A DNA stretch of 64,000 bases from Vallitaleaceae bacterium 9-2 (lineage in GTDB: Bacteria; Bacillota; Clostridia; Lachnospirales; Vallitaleaceae). The notes under the pieces were generated by a model, which had not been told where the DNA came from, ran no database searches, and saw nothing but the letters and a program-made list of their open reading frames with translations. Both the position numbers and the translations under genes were made by a program. Where the stretch lies: contig CP121691.1 of assembly GCA_038396585.1 (NCBI GenBank), positions 1,612,001-1,676,000 of the forward strand, given 5' to 3'. Of this stretch, positions 43,516 to 54,455 are shown in pieces (within the stretch, counting starts at the first letter, position 1; every line of letters begins with the position of its first letter).

Positions 43516-45699
43516 ATGAAATCGTACATAAATATAGACGAAGTGCAAAGCATAACGGAATCACGTCATCAAAATCCACATCATTTTCTAGGAATACATC
43601 AGCTAAAAGATGGAAGTGTATATATTAATGCATATCAGCCTTATGCAAAAAAAATTGAAGTCATTGACATAGATAATGATGAAGTATACTCAATGTCTTC
43701 AATTAATGAATCAGGTGTCTTTACACTTGAATTGAAAAAAATAATTTCCTACAAATATAGATATACAAACTATGAGGGAGAAAGTTGGGAAAATTATGAT
43801 CCGTATTGTTTTGAACCAACGATTTCAGAACTTGATATGTATTTATTTGGACAAGGAACCCACTATGAGATATATAACAAACTCGGTGCGCATCCATTAA
43901 CCATTGATGGCGTGGAAGGTGTTGCCTTTGCTGTATGGGCGCCAAATGCTTCTAGAGTAAGCGTTGTGGGGCATTTTTGCGGATGGGATGGACGCATATA
44001 CCCAATGCGCTTACTAGGGAATTCAGGGATATATGAAGTGTTTATTCCGGGGCTTGGCGTTGAAGAAGTATATAAATTTGAGATCAAAACACGTGATGGT
44101 GTTATTATTGAAAAATCTGACCCATATGCGTCTTATGCTGAGTTACGACCAAGAACGGCTTCAGTCGTGTGGGATAGCTCCCAATACACATGGAAAGACC
44201 AACGCTGGCAAGAAAATAAATCAACGACGGATAGTTTAAAGCAACCAATGTCAATATACGAGTTGCATTTAGGGTCTTGGAAGCGCAATAAAAGTGAGCA
44301 TGGATTTTTAAATTATCGTGAACTAGCACATGAGCTTGTAGAGTATTTACAACAGATGCATTATACCCATATTGAGTTAATGCCTATCTTAGAACATCCA
44401 TTTGATGGTTCGTGGGGGTATCAGGTTACAGGATACTTTGCACCGACCTCACGCTTTGGCAATCCAGATGATTTTATGTATTTTATAGACTACTTGCATC
44501 AACATGATATTGGGGTTATATTAGACTGGGTTCCGGCACATTTTCCTAAAGATGCCCATGGCTTAATGCGTTTTGATGGCTCTGCGTTATATGAACATGA
44601 AGATGCAAGAAAAGGTGAACATCCACATTGGGGAACGATGATTTTTAACTATGGGCGTAATGAAGTAAAAAACTTTCTTATAGGTAATGCTTTGTATTGG
44701 ATTGAAAAGTATCACATTGATGGCTTAAGAGTCGATGCAGTAGCATCGATGCTTTACTTAGATTACGGAAAAGAGTCAGGAGAATGGATTCCAAACCCTC
44801 ATGGAGGAAGAGAAAACATTGAAGCAGTTGAGTTTTTTAAACACATGAATTCGGTGATTTATGGCCGTAATCCGGGAATTGTCATGATTGCTGAAGAATC
44901 AACAGCTTGGCCGGGAGTATCTAGACCAACGAATATGGGGGGACTAGGTTTTGGGCTAAAATGGAACATGGGATGGATGAATGACTTTTTGCGTTATGCT
45001 TCAAAAGACCCGATTCATAAGCAATACCATCATAATGATTTAACCTTTAGTCTTGTCTATGCCTTTACGGAAAACTTTATTTTGGTGCTTTCTCATGACG
45101 AGGTTGTACATGGCAAAGGCTCGATGATTAACAAAATGCCAGGCGATTATTGGCAAAAATTTGCTACTTTACGCTGTTCATATGGATTTATGTATGGACA
45201 CCCGGGGAAAAAGCTTTTATTTATGGGATCTGAGTTTGCGCAGTTTGATGAATGGAGCGAAGCAAAGAGCTTGGATTGGAATCTGTTAGAATATGATAAA
45301 CATCGAGAAATACAATCCTATGTTGCAGATTTAAACAAACTGTATCGAGAAGAAAAAGCATTGTGGAGTGAAGACTTTACTGGACAAGGATTTGAATGGA
45401 TTAATTGTACAGATGCGGTAGAAAGTATTGTGTCCTTTGTTCGAAAAGACGATCAAGATGATGAACATATTGTTGTAGTAAGTAACTTTACACCGGTTCC
45501 AAAACTTATGCACCGTATTGGCGTACCACGTGAAGGTAGGTATCAAGAGATTTTAAATTCAGACGATTTTAAATATGGAGGTAGTGGAATTGTAAATGAA
45601 AATCCCATACAAACCCATAGTCTGTCATGGGATGACAAACCCTATGCTTTAGATATTAAAGTGCCACCACTAGCAACGATTTACTTAAAACGTATATAA
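43516..45699 (+). CDS. glgB: 1,4-alpha-glucan branching enzyme
   Basis: A 727-residue GH13 enzyme. N-terminal CBM48-type modules (HHFLGIHQ, then [24 protein letters not shown]), the catalytic barrel with nucleophile Asp in [15 protein letters not shown], acid Glu in [10 protein letters not shown], and the third Asp in [12 protein letters not shown], then a C-terminal beta domain. It makes alpha-1,6 branches in glycogen. No other glg gene lies in the window. ATG 43516 follows AAGGAGGGG; the frame is open to 43492 without homology. Confidence 0.95.
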   Translation: MKSYINIDEVQSITESRHQNPHHFLGIHQLKDGSVYINAYQPYAKKIEVIDIDNDEVYSMSSINESGVFTLELKKIISYKYRYTNYEGESWENYDPYCFEPTISELDMYLFGQGTHYEIYNKLGAHPLTIDGVEGVAFAVWAPNASRVSVVGHFCGWDGRIYPMRLLGNSGIYEVFIPGLGVEEVYKFEIKTRDGVIIEKSDPYASYAELRPRTASVVWDSSQYTWKDQRWQENKSTTDSLKQPMSIYELHLGSWKRNKSEHGFLNYRELAHELVEYLQQMHYTHIELMPILEHPFDGSWGYQVTGYFAPTSRFGNPDDFMYFIDYLHQHDIGVILDWVPAHFPKDAHGLMRFDGSALYEHEDARKGEHPHWGTMIFNYGRNEVKNFLIGNALYWIEKYHIDGLRVDAVASMLYLDYGKESGEWIPNPHGGRENIEAVEFFKHMNSVIYGRNPGIVMIAEESTAWPGVSRPTNMGGLGFGLKWNMGWMNDFLRYASKDPIHKQYHHNDLTFSLVYAFTENFILVLSHDEVVHGKGSMINKMPGDYWQKFATLRCSYGFMYGHPGKKLLFMGSEFAQFDEWSEAKSLDWNLLEYDKHREIQSYVADLNKLYREEKALWSEDFTGQGFEWINCTDAVESIVSFVRKDDQDDEHIVVVSNFTPVPKLMHRIGVPREGRYQEILNSDDFKYGGSGIVNENPIQTHSLSWDDKPYALDIKVPPLATIYLKRI

Positions 45700-45705
45700 A
45701 AAAAG

Positions 45706-45744
45706 AGCGGCTATAGACATTCAGTCTATAGTCGCTTTGTTTTT
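45706..45744. terminator. Bidirectional terminator between glgB and argH
   Basis: 13-bp stem AGCGGCTATAGAC with GTCTATAGTCGCT (one G-T), loop ATTCA, T run on the right and A run on the left, so it can end both convergent transcripts. Confidence 0.88.
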
Positions 45745-45781
45745 ATTTGAGTTATATGAAGATAAACAATGTTTGATTAAA

Positions 45782-47167
45782 TTAAATACTTGGATAGTCA
45801 CATAAGTATGTTGCGGCGTATGTATTGACTTTTTCCATCTGTTCTTTTGCAGGACCACCAATGACCTGACGTTTGTTGACGCATGTATCCAGTGATATGG
45901 CATCAAAAATATCTTCTTCAAAGAGTGGTGAGAGATTTTGATACTCTGACAAAGACAGTTTGCTAAGGTTGGTGTTGTTGTTGACACAATAGAGTACGAG
46001 TTTTCCAATAACTTCATGGGCATCTCTAAAGGCAAGTCCTTTTTTAACAAGATAATCGGCAGCATCTGTTGCGTTTGTAAATCCACCTTCGGCACCAGAG
46101 CGCATCACTTCTTTACGGACAGTCATTGTATCAAGAAGCTTCGTGAAAATAGGGAGACACATTTTTAGTGTATCAATGGCATCAAAGGTAACTTCTTTGT
46201 CTTCTTGTGTGTCTTTGTTATAGGCAAGAGGTAATCCTTTCATCGTAGTTAAAAGAGACATCAAATCTCCATAAACACGACCGGTTTTTCCACGAATTAA
46301 TTCTGGAATATCAGGGTTTTTCTTTTGTGGCATTATAGAACTTCCGGTGCTATATGCATCGTCTAAATCAATAAAACGAAATTCATGTGAACACCACAAG
46401 ATAATTTCTTCAGAAAATCGGGACAGGTGCATCATAATCATGGATAATGCGTATAATACATCAAGCAAAAAATCTCTGTCACTTACGGCATCCATGCTGT
46501 TTAAACAAATAGCATCAAAATCAAGAAGTTCTGCCGTCATATTTCGATCAAGAGGGTAAGTTGTTGTAGCGAAAGCACCAGCACCAAGAGGGGACTGATT
46601 CATTCGATGATAACTTGTTGCCAATCGGTCACGATCGCGTTTGAACATTTCAAAATATGCCATAAGGTGATGACTCAACGTGGTAGGCTGAGCTTTTTGT
46701 AAATGGGTATATCCAGGCATGATAGTTTCAATATGCTCTTGAGATAATTTTAAAAGTGTCTCAAGGAGTTTAAAGACATCTTGGTCGATGGCTTGCACTT
46801 CTTTTTTTATATAAAGGCGCATATCAGTAGCTACTTGATCGTTACGGCTGCGACCGGTATGCATTTTTTTTGCTACATCACCAATTTGTTGAATAAGTAA
46901 GGTTTCAATATTCATATGAATATCTTCAGCACTTATATCAAATTCGACTTCATTGTTTTCAATAGATTTTTCTAAGTCTTTGAGTCCGTGAATAATGGTG
47001 TCGCGTTCGCTTTCAGAAAGAATTTGCACTGCAGCAAGCATAGTCACATGGGCAATACTGCCTTGAATATCTTCTCTGAATAATCTTTGGTCAAAACGTA
47101 TGGAAGAATTAAAATCATCAACGACCATATCTGTACTTTTGGAGAAACGTCCTCCCCATAATTTCAT
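45782..47167 (-). CDS. argH: Argininosuccinate lyase
   Basis: A 461-residue fumarase/aspartase-superfamily enzyme. It starts MKLWGGRFSKSTD, has HTGRSRNDQVATD, GYTHLQKAQPTTLSHH and the signature GSSIMPQKKNPD. It splits argininosuccinate into arginine and fumarate. It is downstream of argG by 13 bases in a minus-strand operon; AGGTGACAC precedes the ATG. Confidence 0.96.
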   Translation of the reverse strand: MKLWGGRFSKSTDMVVDDFNSSIRFDQRLFREDIQGSIAHVTMLAAVQILSESERDTIIHGLKDLEKSIENNEVEFDISAEDIHMNIETLLIQQIGDVAKKMHTGRSRNDQVATDMRLYIKKEVQAIDQDVFKLLETLLKLSQEHIETIMPGYTHLQKAQPTTLSHHLMAYFEMFKRDRDRLATSYHRMNQSPLGAGAFATTTYPLDRNMTAELLDFDAICLNSMDAVSDRDFLLDVLYALSMIMMHLSRFSEEIILWCSHEFRFIDLDDAYSTGSSIMPQKKNPDIPELIRGKTGRVYGDLMSLLTTMKGLPLAYNKDTQEDKEVTFDAIDTLKMCLPIFTKLLDTMTVRKEVMRSGAEGGFTNATDAADYLVKKGLAFRDAHEVIGKLVLYCVNNNTNLSKLSLSEYQNLSPLFEEDIFDAISLDTCVNKRQVIGGPAKEQMEKVNTYAATYLCDYPSI

Positions 47168-47180
47168 AGTGTCACCTCAA

Positions 47181-48392
47181 CTATTCTTTATCGTTTAATT
47201 GCTTCATCATCGCACGTACTTTTAAAGGTAGACCAAAGAGATTGATGAAACCTTCTGCATCATGATGATCATATAGATCTCCAGTGGTAAAGCTTGCGAT
47301 GTCTTCATTATAAAGTGAGTATGGGCTTGTTGCACCTGCAGGAATAATATTTCCTTTGTAGAGTTTTAACTTAACTTGACCAGTAACTGTCTTTTGGGTA
47401 TCAGTCACAAAAGCTGTTAATGCCTCACGTAGTGGAGTGTACCATTCGCCGGAATATACCAATTCAGCAAACTTGATAGCCACTTGATTTTTGTACGCAA
47501 TTGTTTGCTTGTCTAAACACAGATATTCCAATTCATTGTGTGCAAAGTAAAGAATGGTTCCACCAGGTGTTTCATATACACCACGTGACTTCATTCCAAC
47601 CACACGGTTTTCAACGATGTCAATAAGTCCGACGCCATTTGCTCCACCAATTTCATTAAGCTTTTCAATCATTGTAGAAGCTTTCATGGCTTCGCCATTT
47701 AATTTTTTGGGAACACCTTGTTCAAAATCAATAGTTACGTAGGTTGCTTCATCTGGAGCTTGTTCTGGAGTGACGCCCATTTGCAATAACTCTTCATAAT
47801 TAGGCTCATTTGCAGGATCCTCCAAATCAAGACCTTCATGACTGAGGTGCCATAAGTTACGGTCACGACTATAGCTGTCTTTTTTCTTCATAGGAGCTTC
47901 GATGTTTCGCTCTTCCAAGTAGGCGAGGGCATCTTCACGAGACTTGATATCCCAAATTCTCCATGGAGCAATAATCTTTAGTTGAGGAGCAAGTGCTTTA
48001 ATGGTAAGTTCAAAACGTACTTGATCGTTACCTTTTCCTGTAGCCCCATGACAAATGGCTTCAGCGCCTTCTTGCAATGCGATTTCAACGAGACGCTTTG
48101 TGATGACAGGTCTTGCCATAGAGGTGCCGAGCAGATATTTTCCTTCATAAACTGCATTGGCTTGCACTGTGGGAATCACAATATCATCAATGAACTCATC
48201 TGTAATATTTTCAATATATAATTTTGACGCACCTGTTTTTAAAGCGCGTTCTTCTAAACCGTCAAGTTCTTTGCCTTGTCCAACATCAATACATACGGCA
48301 ATAACCTCATAATCATAATTTTCTTTTAACCAAGGAATGATAACCGTTGTATCCAATCCACCAGAATATGCCAAAATAACTTTCTTATTCAT
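47181..48392 (-). CDS. argG: Argininosuccinate synthase
   Basis: A 403-residue ATP-dependent ligase: N-terminal PP-motif [30 protein letters not shown] and [21 protein letters not shown] are diagnostic. It joins citrulline and aspartate. First gene of argGH; its promoter shares the TTGCAT / TATAAT layout with the argJ promoter. RBS AAGGAGG lies 8 bases before the ATG on the minus strand. Confidence 0.96.
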   Translation of the reverse strand: MNKKVILAYSGGLDTTVIIPWLKENYDYEVIAVCIDVGQGKELDGLEERALKTGASKLYIENITDEFIDDIVIPTVQANAVYEGKYLLGTSMARPVITKRLVEIALQEGAEAICHGATGKGNDQVRFELTIKALAPQLKIIAPWRIWDIKSREDALAYLEERNIEAPMKKKDSYSRDRNLWHLSHEGLDLEDPANEPNYEELLQMGVTPEQAPDEATYVTIDFEQGVPKKLNGEAMKASTMIEKLNEIGGANGVGLIDIVENRVVGMKSRGVYETPGGTILYFAHNELEYLCLDKQTIAYKNQVAIKFAELVYSGEWYTPLREALTAFVTDTQKTVTGQVKLKLYKGNIIPAGATSPYSLYNEDIASFTTGDLYDHHDAEGFINLFGLPLKVRAMMKQLNDKE

Positions 48393-48424
48393 AAAAATGC
48401 CTCCTTATTTCTTTGTTTTGATTG

Positions 48425-48453
48425 ATTATACATTATTATTTATAAATATGCAA
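48425..48453 (-). promoter_or_regulatory. argGH promoter with ARG-box-like spacer
   Basis: On the minus strand TTGCAT (48448-48453), 17-nt spacer, TATAAT (48425-48430). TGCATATTTATAAA matches the ArgR consensus TGAATAATTATTCA at 10 of 14 positions. Confidence 0.75.
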
Positions 48454-48475
48454 GGGCTTTTCTGTTTTATTTTTC

Positions 48476-49933
48476 TTATAGAACAGGTGAAAACAAGCGG
48501 GAGATTGCTTCTTTACATTTGATCCAAAAAGAGCGTTTGTCATAAACTGTTTGGGTTAATGGGCGGCAATAACGTAAATCTTCATCAAATTCTTTTCGAA
48601 GTCCAATGGCAGTGCGACGCTCATAGATAAAAGCATTGGCTTCAAAGTTTAGTTTAAAGCTACGAATGTCAAAGTTACATGAACCAACAGAGGCGATAGT
48701 ATTATCTGAAACAATCATTTTTGAGTGTAAAAATCCCCGTTCATAGATATAAAACTTAACACCATAGGGAATCAAGTCACCACAATACGAATAGGTTGCC
48801 CAATAGACAAACGGATGGTCAGGCATTTGAGGAATCATAATTCGAACATCCACGCCTGAAGCGGCTGCGATTTTTAATCCTTCAAGAATACTTTCGTCAG
48901 GAATAAAATAAGGTGTCTGTATGTAAATATATTTTTGTGCTTTGTGAATGATTTGAAGATAACCTTGCTTAATTTGTTGGTTGATGTTATCAGGTCCAGA
49001 AGAAACAATTTGAATCGCTGTCTTTGAATTTGAAGCAACTTGACGCAGATATTTAGCGGTTGTTGCTAATTTTTCACTAGATGCATTACGCCAGTCAAGG
49101 ATAAAGCGTAGTTGTAGGGATAAGACACTGTTTCCACATAGACGTAAGTGGGTATCTCGCCAATAGCCAAAGCGCTTGCTCTTGCCAATATATTCATTCC
49201 CAACATTTAATCCGCCGATATATCCGATGGTTCCGTCGATAACAACGATTTTTCGATGATTGCGATAGTTTCCTTTCAAGTTAAAATATTTTAATTTTGA
49301 AGGAAAGAAAAAAGCTAGTTGTATTTGACTGGCATTAATTTTTCGGATTAGCTTTCGGGAAAGTGTACGACCACCGACATGATCAACAAGCAGACGGACT
49401 TCAACGCCTTCAGCTGCCTTTTGAATAAGACGGTTGATGAGCTTATTGCCAAGCTCATCATTTTTTATGATAAAATAAAGTAAATGGATGTGTTCCTTAG
49501 CATTAGAAATATCTTCAAACAATTGATGAAACAAATCATGACCATTGTTGTAGATATCAACATGGTCATTGGTTGACAAAAGCGCATTAGATAAGCGGTT
49601 ATGGAAGAGAATCATATCCTTATATTGATGCGTCTCATCATTGCTGTATTCAAATTGATCTTCGCTAATAGCATGTTTTTGCTGATTAAGGACTTTTCCA
49701 AACAAGCGTTCTTCTTCTTTAGAATAAGCAAAAATTTTTCGCTTGGAAATATTTTGTGACAAGAGGATATAGAAAAAAAAGCCAATACCTGGAACCAAAT
49801 TCAAGAAGAAAAGCCAAGCCAAAGCAGCTGTAGAATTTTTGCGCTCCAATAAAATAACAATTGTTGATAAAACTAAATTTAATGTGATAAACAATGCATA
49901 GTCAAACGTAAATGATTGAATAAAATCCAGCAT
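48476..49933 (-). CDS. cls: Cardiolipin synthase
   Basis: A 485-residue phospholipase D-superfamily enzyme with two N-terminal TM helices (about residues 10-55) and two HKD motifs: HRKIVVIDGTIGYIGG near 222 and HSKMIVSDNTIASVGS near 400. It condenses two phosphatidylglycerol molecules to cardiolipin. It is transcribed away from argJ; GAGGTATTG precedes the ATG on the minus strand. It is encoded downstream of nothing in this window and its 3' end lies 83 bases from argG start region. Confidence 0.92.
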   Translation of the reverse strand: MLDFIQSFTFDYALFITLNLVLSTIVILLERKNSTAALAWLFFLNLVPGIGFFFYILLSQNISKRKIFAYSKEEERLFGKVLNQQKHAISEDQFEYSNDETHQYKDMILFHNRLSNALLSTNDHVDIYNNGHDLFHQLFEDISNAKEHIHLLYFIIKNDELGNKLINRLIQKAAEGVEVRLLVDHVGGRTLSRKLIRKINASQIQLAFFFPSKLKYFNLKGNYRNHRKIVVIDGTIGYIGGLNVGNEYIGKSKRFGYWRDTHLRLCGNSVLSLQLRFILDWRNASSEKLATTAKYLRQVASNSKTAIQIVSSGPDNINQQIKQGYLQIIHKAQKYIYIQTPYFIPDESILEGLKIAAASGVDVRIMIPQMPDHPFVYWATYSYCGDLIPYGVKFYIYERGFLHSKMIVSDNTIASVGSCNFDIRSFKLNFEANAFIYERRTAIGLRKEFDEDLRYCRPLTQTVYDKRSFWIKCKEAISRLFSPVL

Positions 49934-50026
49934 ATCAATACCTCACCTCATGATCGATTTATATATTTTTATGAACTCTAATTGTACCATAATTCATTTG
50001 AATAGACAAAAAAAATCGAAATCAAC

Positions 50027-50055
50027 TTGCATAATTATTAAATGAAATGTATAAT
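50027..50055 (+). promoter_or_regulatory. argJ operon promoter with ARG box
   Basis: TTGCAT at 50027-50032, 17-nt spacer, TATAAT at 50050-50055. TGCATAATTATTAA matches the ArgR consensus TGAATAATTATTCA at 12 of 14 positions, so arginine repression is expected. Confidence 0.82.
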
Positions 50056-50084
50056 AATAAAAAAGTAAAAAAGGAGTATGCGTT

Positions 50085-51305
50085 ATGAAATGGATAAAAG
50101 ATGGAATTACGGCACCTATAGGATTTAATGCGGCAGGTATTCACTGCGGAGTCAAACGGAAGAACAAAGATTTAGCAATGCTATTTTCAGATAAACCCTG
50201 TGCATATGCAGGTGTATTCACTAAAAACATAGTTAAGGCTGCTCCGGTTCGATGGAACATGGAATTATTAGAACAAAAAAAGGCAATTCAAGGAATCATC
50301 ATTAATAGTGGGAATGCAAATGCATGTACCGGAGAAAAAGGGTATCAAGATACTAAGCTTATGGCGAAAGCTTATGCAGAGCATATGGGAAAAAATCAAG
50401 AGAATATTTTAGTTGCCTCAACAGGAGTGATTGGTCAAGTGTTGCCAATGGATAAGATTCTTGACGGGATTAAATCTATTACAGCAGACTATGGCACAGA
50501 GCGTGACTATGCATCTGCAGCGGCACAAGGTATTATGACTACAGATACATTTGTCAAAGAAAAATCCCTTCAGATAAAATTAGGAGAGAAAACAGTGACC
50601 ATTTCTGGGATGGCGAAAGGTTCTGGAATGATTCATCCGAATATGGGGACGATGCTTTCTTTTATTACAACAGATGCAGCGATTGATCAAGAAACGTTAC
50701 AAGTACTCTTAAAAGAGACTATTGATGATACATACAATATGATTAGTGTGGACGGCGACACATCAACCAATGATATGGTGCTTGTGTTAGCTAATGGTAT
50801 GGCAAAAAATACGGCTATTTTACAAGGGACAAAAGAATACACTGTTTTTCAAGAAGCTTTTTATCAACTTAATCAGGAATTGGCTAAGTTGATTGTTAAA
50901 GACGGTGAAGGTGCAACCAAATTTATTGAAGTCACAGTAAAAAATATGCATGATAAACACGAGGCACGAAAGATGGCTCATGCAGTGATAACATCCAACT
51001 TAGTCAAAACGGCTTTTTTTGGAGAAGATGCGAACTGGGGACGAATTTTATGTGCTCTTGGCTATTCAGGGGCAGAATTTAATCCGAATTTAGTTGATGT
51101 CGATTACATCAGTGATGCAGGTGCCATAAAACTTCTTCAAGAAGGACAACCCATAGGGTTTGATGAAGAATATGCACTAGAGATATTAAAGGAAAAGGAA
51201 ATCCGAGTGGTTGTTGATTGCCACCAGGGAGATGCACAGGTGACTGGATGGGGATGCGACTTAAGTTATGAATATGTAAAAATTAACGGCGAGTATAGAA
51301 CATGA
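50085..51305 (+). CDS. argJ: Bifunctional ornithine acetyltransferase/N-acetylglutamate synthase
   Basis: A 406-residue self-processing enzyme. N-terminal GFNAAGIHCGVKRKNKD, INSGNANACTGEKG, and the autocleavage site KGSGMIHPNMGTMLSFITTD (scissile Ala/Met-Gly-Thr region) are present. The C-terminus shows the family motif GEDANWGRILCALGYSG. It recycles acetyl groups in arginine synthesis. First gene of argJ-argB-argD-carA-carB; argC and argF are not in this window. Confidence 0.95.
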   Translation: MKWIKDGITAPIGFNAAGIHCGVKRKNKDLAMLFSDKPCAYAGVFTKNIVKAAPVRWNMELLEQKKAIQGIIINSGNANACTGEKGYQDTKLMAKAYAEHMGKNQENILVASTGVIGQVLPMDKILDGIKSITADYGTERDYASAAAQGIMTTDTFVKEKSLQIKLGEKTVTISGMAKGSGMIHPNMGTMLSFITTDAAIDQETLQVLLKETIDDTYNMISVDGDTSTNDMVLVLANGMAKNTAILQGTKEYTVFQEAFYQLNQELAKLIVKDGEGATKFIEVTVKNMHDKHEARKMAHAVITSNLVKTAFFGEDANWGRILCALGYSGAEFNPNLVDVDYISDAGAIKLLQEGQPIGFDEEYALEILKEKEIRVVVDCHQGDAQVTGWGCDLSYEYVKINGEYRT

Positions 51306-51317
51306 TGGAGGATTAAG

Positions 51318-52184
51318 ATGGAAAAACTTATTGAAAAAGCAAAGATTTTAGTTGAAGCACTTCCTTATATCAAACAATTTAATGGAAAGATTGTTGTTAT
51401 AAAATATGGTGGTTCAGCAATGGTGGACGATAAGATTAAAGAAACAGTGATTGAAGATATTGTCCTTATGAAACTCGTCGGTTTTAAACCGGTGATTGTC
51501 CATGGCGGTGGAAAAGAAATCTCCTCTACTTTAAAAAGCATGGGTATAGAGACGGAATTTTTTAATGGACTTCGCGTGACAACACAAGAAGCGGTCGAGG
51601 TTGTTGAGATGGTGCTTAGTGGCAAGGTAAATAAAGATGTTGTGCAATTAATTCAAAATCATGATATTAATGCGGTTGGTATTTCAGGTAAAGACGGAAA
51701 GACGCTAAAGGTCAAGAAGAAATACGTAGAAGGGCAAGATATAGGCTTTGTCGGGGAAGTAAGTTCAGTAGATACAACATTAATCTATTCATTGCTGGAC
51801 AATGATTTTATACCTGTCATTGCTCCGATTGGAACGGATGTGGATGGAGCCACGTATAATATTAATGCGGATTTTGCAGCAAGTGCTATTGCAGGAGCCC
51901 TAGATGCTGAAAAATTAATTTTTTTGACAGACGTGGAAGGCGTTTTACGCGATGTTGACAACAGTAATTCGCTTATATCAAAAATAAATATTGATGAAGT
52001 GGACCACTATATTAATACAAACGTGATTTCCGGAGGGATGATTCCAAAAGTCATGTGTTGCGTTGAAGGAATTGAAAAAGGGGTAAAAAATGTTCATATA
52101 TTAGATGGACGAGTTGAGCATAGCCTATTGCTTGAAATTTTTACTAAAAATGGTGTAGGAACAATGTTTGGAAAAGACTTATAA
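51318..52184 (+). CDS. argB: Acetylglutamate kinase
   Basis: A 288-residue amino acid kinase with VVIKYGGSAM, VHGGGKEIS, and FLTDVEGVLRD with Asp-rich metal site, and ISGGMIPKVMCCVEGI near the C-terminus. It phosphorylates N-acetylglutamate. The N-terminal helix (AKILVEALPYIKQF) suggests the hexameric, arginine-inhibited type. It starts 12 bases after argJ with GGAGG. Confidence 0.95.
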   Translation: MEKLIEKAKILVEALPYIKQFNGKIVVIKYGGSAMVDDKIKETVIEDIVLMKLVGFKPVIVHGGGKEISSTLKSMGIETEFFNGLRVTTQEAVEVVEMVLSGKVNKDVVQLIQNHDINAVGISGKDGKTLKVKKKYVEGQDIGFVGEVSSVDTTLIYSLLDNDFIPVIAPIGTDVDGATYNINADFAASAIAGALDAEKLIFLTDVEGVLRDVDNSNSLISKINIDEVDHYINTNVISGGMIPKVMCCVEGIEKGVKNVHILDGRVEHSLLLEIFTKNGVGTMFGKDL

Positions 52185-52194
52185 GGAGGCGCCT

Positions 52195-53361
52195 ATGGAA
52201 ACGAATAAATCATATATAATGCACACATATAATCAATTACCAAATGTGTTCACTCATGGAGAAGGACTATATCTTGTAGATGAACAGGAAAATCGCTATT
52301 TAGACTTTGTTGCAGGAATTGCAGTTAATGCCCTTGGTTATAGCCACCAAGGACTAAGGCAAGCCCTTCATAAACAAGTGGATGAATTTTTGCATTGCTC
52401 TAACCTATATTTTAATGATGAACAGCTTAAAGCGGCGAAAAAAATAACTCAGGCAACACAAATGGACCGCGTGTTCTTTTGTAACTCAGGAACAGAGGCT
52501 GTTGAAGCATCGTTAAAGTTGGCGAGAAAATATGCTAAATTTAAAGGGAATCCAGAGCGCTATGAAATTATTACTATGAAAAATTCTTTTCATGGGCGTA
52601 CCTTGGGAGCGATTTCAGCAACGGGGCAGACAAAATACCAAGAGGGACTTAACCCTTTGCTACCAGGTATAAAACACGTTGAATACAACAATATTAAAGC
52701 TCTAGAAGAAGCAATTTCAGATAAGACTTGTGGAATCATGATGGAAGTTATTCAAGGGGAAGGCGGCATAATTGCTGCTCAGAGAGAATATATCGAAGCT
52801 GCTCGTAAGCTGTGTGATAAAAATGGATGCGTACTTATTTTTGATGAAGTTCAGACGGGGATTGGACGAACAGGTGAGGTTTGTGCATATATGCACTATG
52901 ATATTAAGCCGGATATCATAGCTTTAGCTAAAGGACTTGGCGCAGGGGTAGCGGTTGGGGCGATGTTAGCATCAGAAGAAGTTGCCAAAGGATTTAAGCC
53001 CGGAGACCATGCCGCAACTTTTGGTGGAAATCCATTAGCAATGTCAGCTGTAAATGTGGTCCTTGATAATGTCATGTCGCCAGATTTTTTAAACCATGTG
53101 CAGGCGATGGGGGCCTATTTATCCCAACAATTAAATAGGCTAAAAGAAGAGTTTGATTCAGTCAAAGAAGTTCGTGGAATGGGACTAATGCAAGGGATTG
53201 TTATTGATGAGCAGCCGAGTGCTATTGTAAAAAAAGCGTATGAAAAAAAGTTGTTGATTGTAGGCGCAGGTAGTAATGTTATACGTTTTGTCCCGCCATT
53301 AGTTGTCCACAAAGAACATATTGACATATGTATGCAGACCTTAAGAGAGGTGTTGTTATGA
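52195..53361 (+). CDS. argD: Acetylornithine aminotransferase
   Basis: A 388-residue class III aminotransferase: FCNSGTEAVEASLKLARKY, SFHGRTLGAISATGQ, FDEVQTGIGRTG and the Schiff-base lysine in IALAKGLGAGVAVGA. It forms N-acetylornithine. ATG 52195 is preceded by AAGGAGG; the frame is open to 52168 within argB but that part has no homology. Its stop overlaps the carA start by 4 bases. Confidence 0.95.
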   Translation: METNKSYIMHTYNQLPNVFTHGEGLYLVDEQENRYLDFVAGIAVNALGYSHQGLRQALHKQVDEFLHCSNLYFNDEQLKAAKKITQATQMDRVFFCNSGTEAVEASLKLARKYAKFKGNPERYEIITMKNSFHGRTLGAISATGQTKYQEGLNPLLPGIKHVEYNNIKALEEAISDKTCGIMMEVIQGEGGIIAAQREYIEAARKLCDKNGCVLIFDEVQTGIGRTGEVCAYMHYDIKPDIIALAKGLGAGVAVGAMLASEEVAKGFKPGDHAATFGGNPLAMSAVNVVLDNVMSPDFLNHVQAMGAYLSQQLNRLKEEFDSVKEVRGMGLMQGIVIDEQPSAIVKKAYEKKLLIVGAGSNVIRFVPPLVVHKEHIDICMQTLREVLL

Positions 53362-54455
53362 TTGCACGCATAATGCTGGAAGATGGAACGCTTTTGGAAG
53401 GAAAAAGCTTTGGAAGCCAGGGGACAGTCTATGGTGAGGTCGTTTTTAATACAGGTATGACAGGGTATCAAGAAATATTGACAGATCCTTCCTATGCAGG
53501 CCAGATTGTGACGATGACTTATCCCCTTATTGGAAACTATGGAATTAATGCCAAGGATATGGAATCGACTTCGATTAAAGTTTCGGGTTTTATTGTAAAA
53601 GAATATAGTACCCATCCTAGCCATTGGCAGATGCAGACCGATTTGGCAGGCTATTTGGCTGAGAATAATATTATGGGGGTATATGATATAGATACCCGCA
53701 TGCTTACTAAACGCATTCGAAATCATGGGGCAATGAAGTCGGTTATTACAACGGATGCTTCACTGAGTCTTTTACAGTTGCAAGAAGGGATAAAAGCCTA
53801 TACGTTTCCAAGGGATATTGTTAAAAAAGTTTCAACACCATCGGTGATACAATATATGCCTACAAAAGGAAATGGTAAAATGCACCTGGGCGTTATTGAT
53901 CTTGGTATAAAGCAAGGAATTGTTCAACAGCTTTTGGACCATCAATGCAAAGTGACGGTTTTTCCATCGGATATATCGATAGAGAACATTGAAGTGAACA
54001 TGTTTGATGCCATTCTTTTTTCCAATGGTCCGGGAGACCCTAAAGAATGCGTTGAAGCTATTGCCTTAGCCAAGGCCTTAAAAGGTCAGATGCCATTATT
54101 TGGTATTTGTCTGGGACATCAAATTCTTGCGCTCAGTCTTGGCGGGGATACATATAAACTTAAATTTGGCCATCGAGGTAGTAACCATCCGGTACTGGAC
54201 TTAAGAACACAAAAAGTATATATGACAGCACAAAATCATGGATACGCCGTTGATCGAAACACGATCCCATCAGATCTTCAATTGACTCATATTAATGTGA
54301 ATGATGATACCGTTGAAGGGATAATCAGTGAAAAATGGTCAGTAGAATCGGTTCAGTTTCATCCTGAGGAAGGACCTGGACCGACAGATGCAACAGTAAT
54401 TTTTAAAGAGTGGTTAGACAAAATCGAAAGGAAAAAAGCAGATGCCATTAGATAA
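53358..54455 (+). CDS. carA: Carbamoyl-phosphate synthase small subunit
   Basis: A 365-residue glutamine amidotransferase subunit. N-terminal [17 protein letters not shown], class I triad in [16 protein letters not shown] (nucleophile Cys), and [12 protein letters not shown] for the His/Glu pair. It supplies ammonia to CarB. ATG 53358 overlaps the argD stop (ATGA). Location in the arg operon suggests that carbamoyl phosphate here is chiefly for arginine. Confidence 0.95.
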   Translation: MIARIMLEDGTLLEGKSFGSQGTVYGEVVFNTGMTGYQEILTDPSYAGQIVTMTYPLIGNYGINAKDMESTSIKVSGFIVKEYSTHPSHWQMQTDLAGYLAENNIMGVYDIDTRMLTKRIRNHGAMKSVITTDASLSLLQLQEGIKAYTFPRDIVKKVSTPSVIQYMPTKGNGKMHLGVIDLGIKQGIVQQLLDHQCKVTVFPSDISIENIEVNMFDAILFSNGPGDPKECVEAIALAKALKGQMPLFGICLGHQILALSLGGDTYKLKFGHRGSNHPVLDLRTQKVYMTAQNHGYAVDRNTIPSDLQLTHINVNDDTVEGIISEKWSVESVQFHPEEGPGPTDATVIFKEWLDKIERKKADAIR

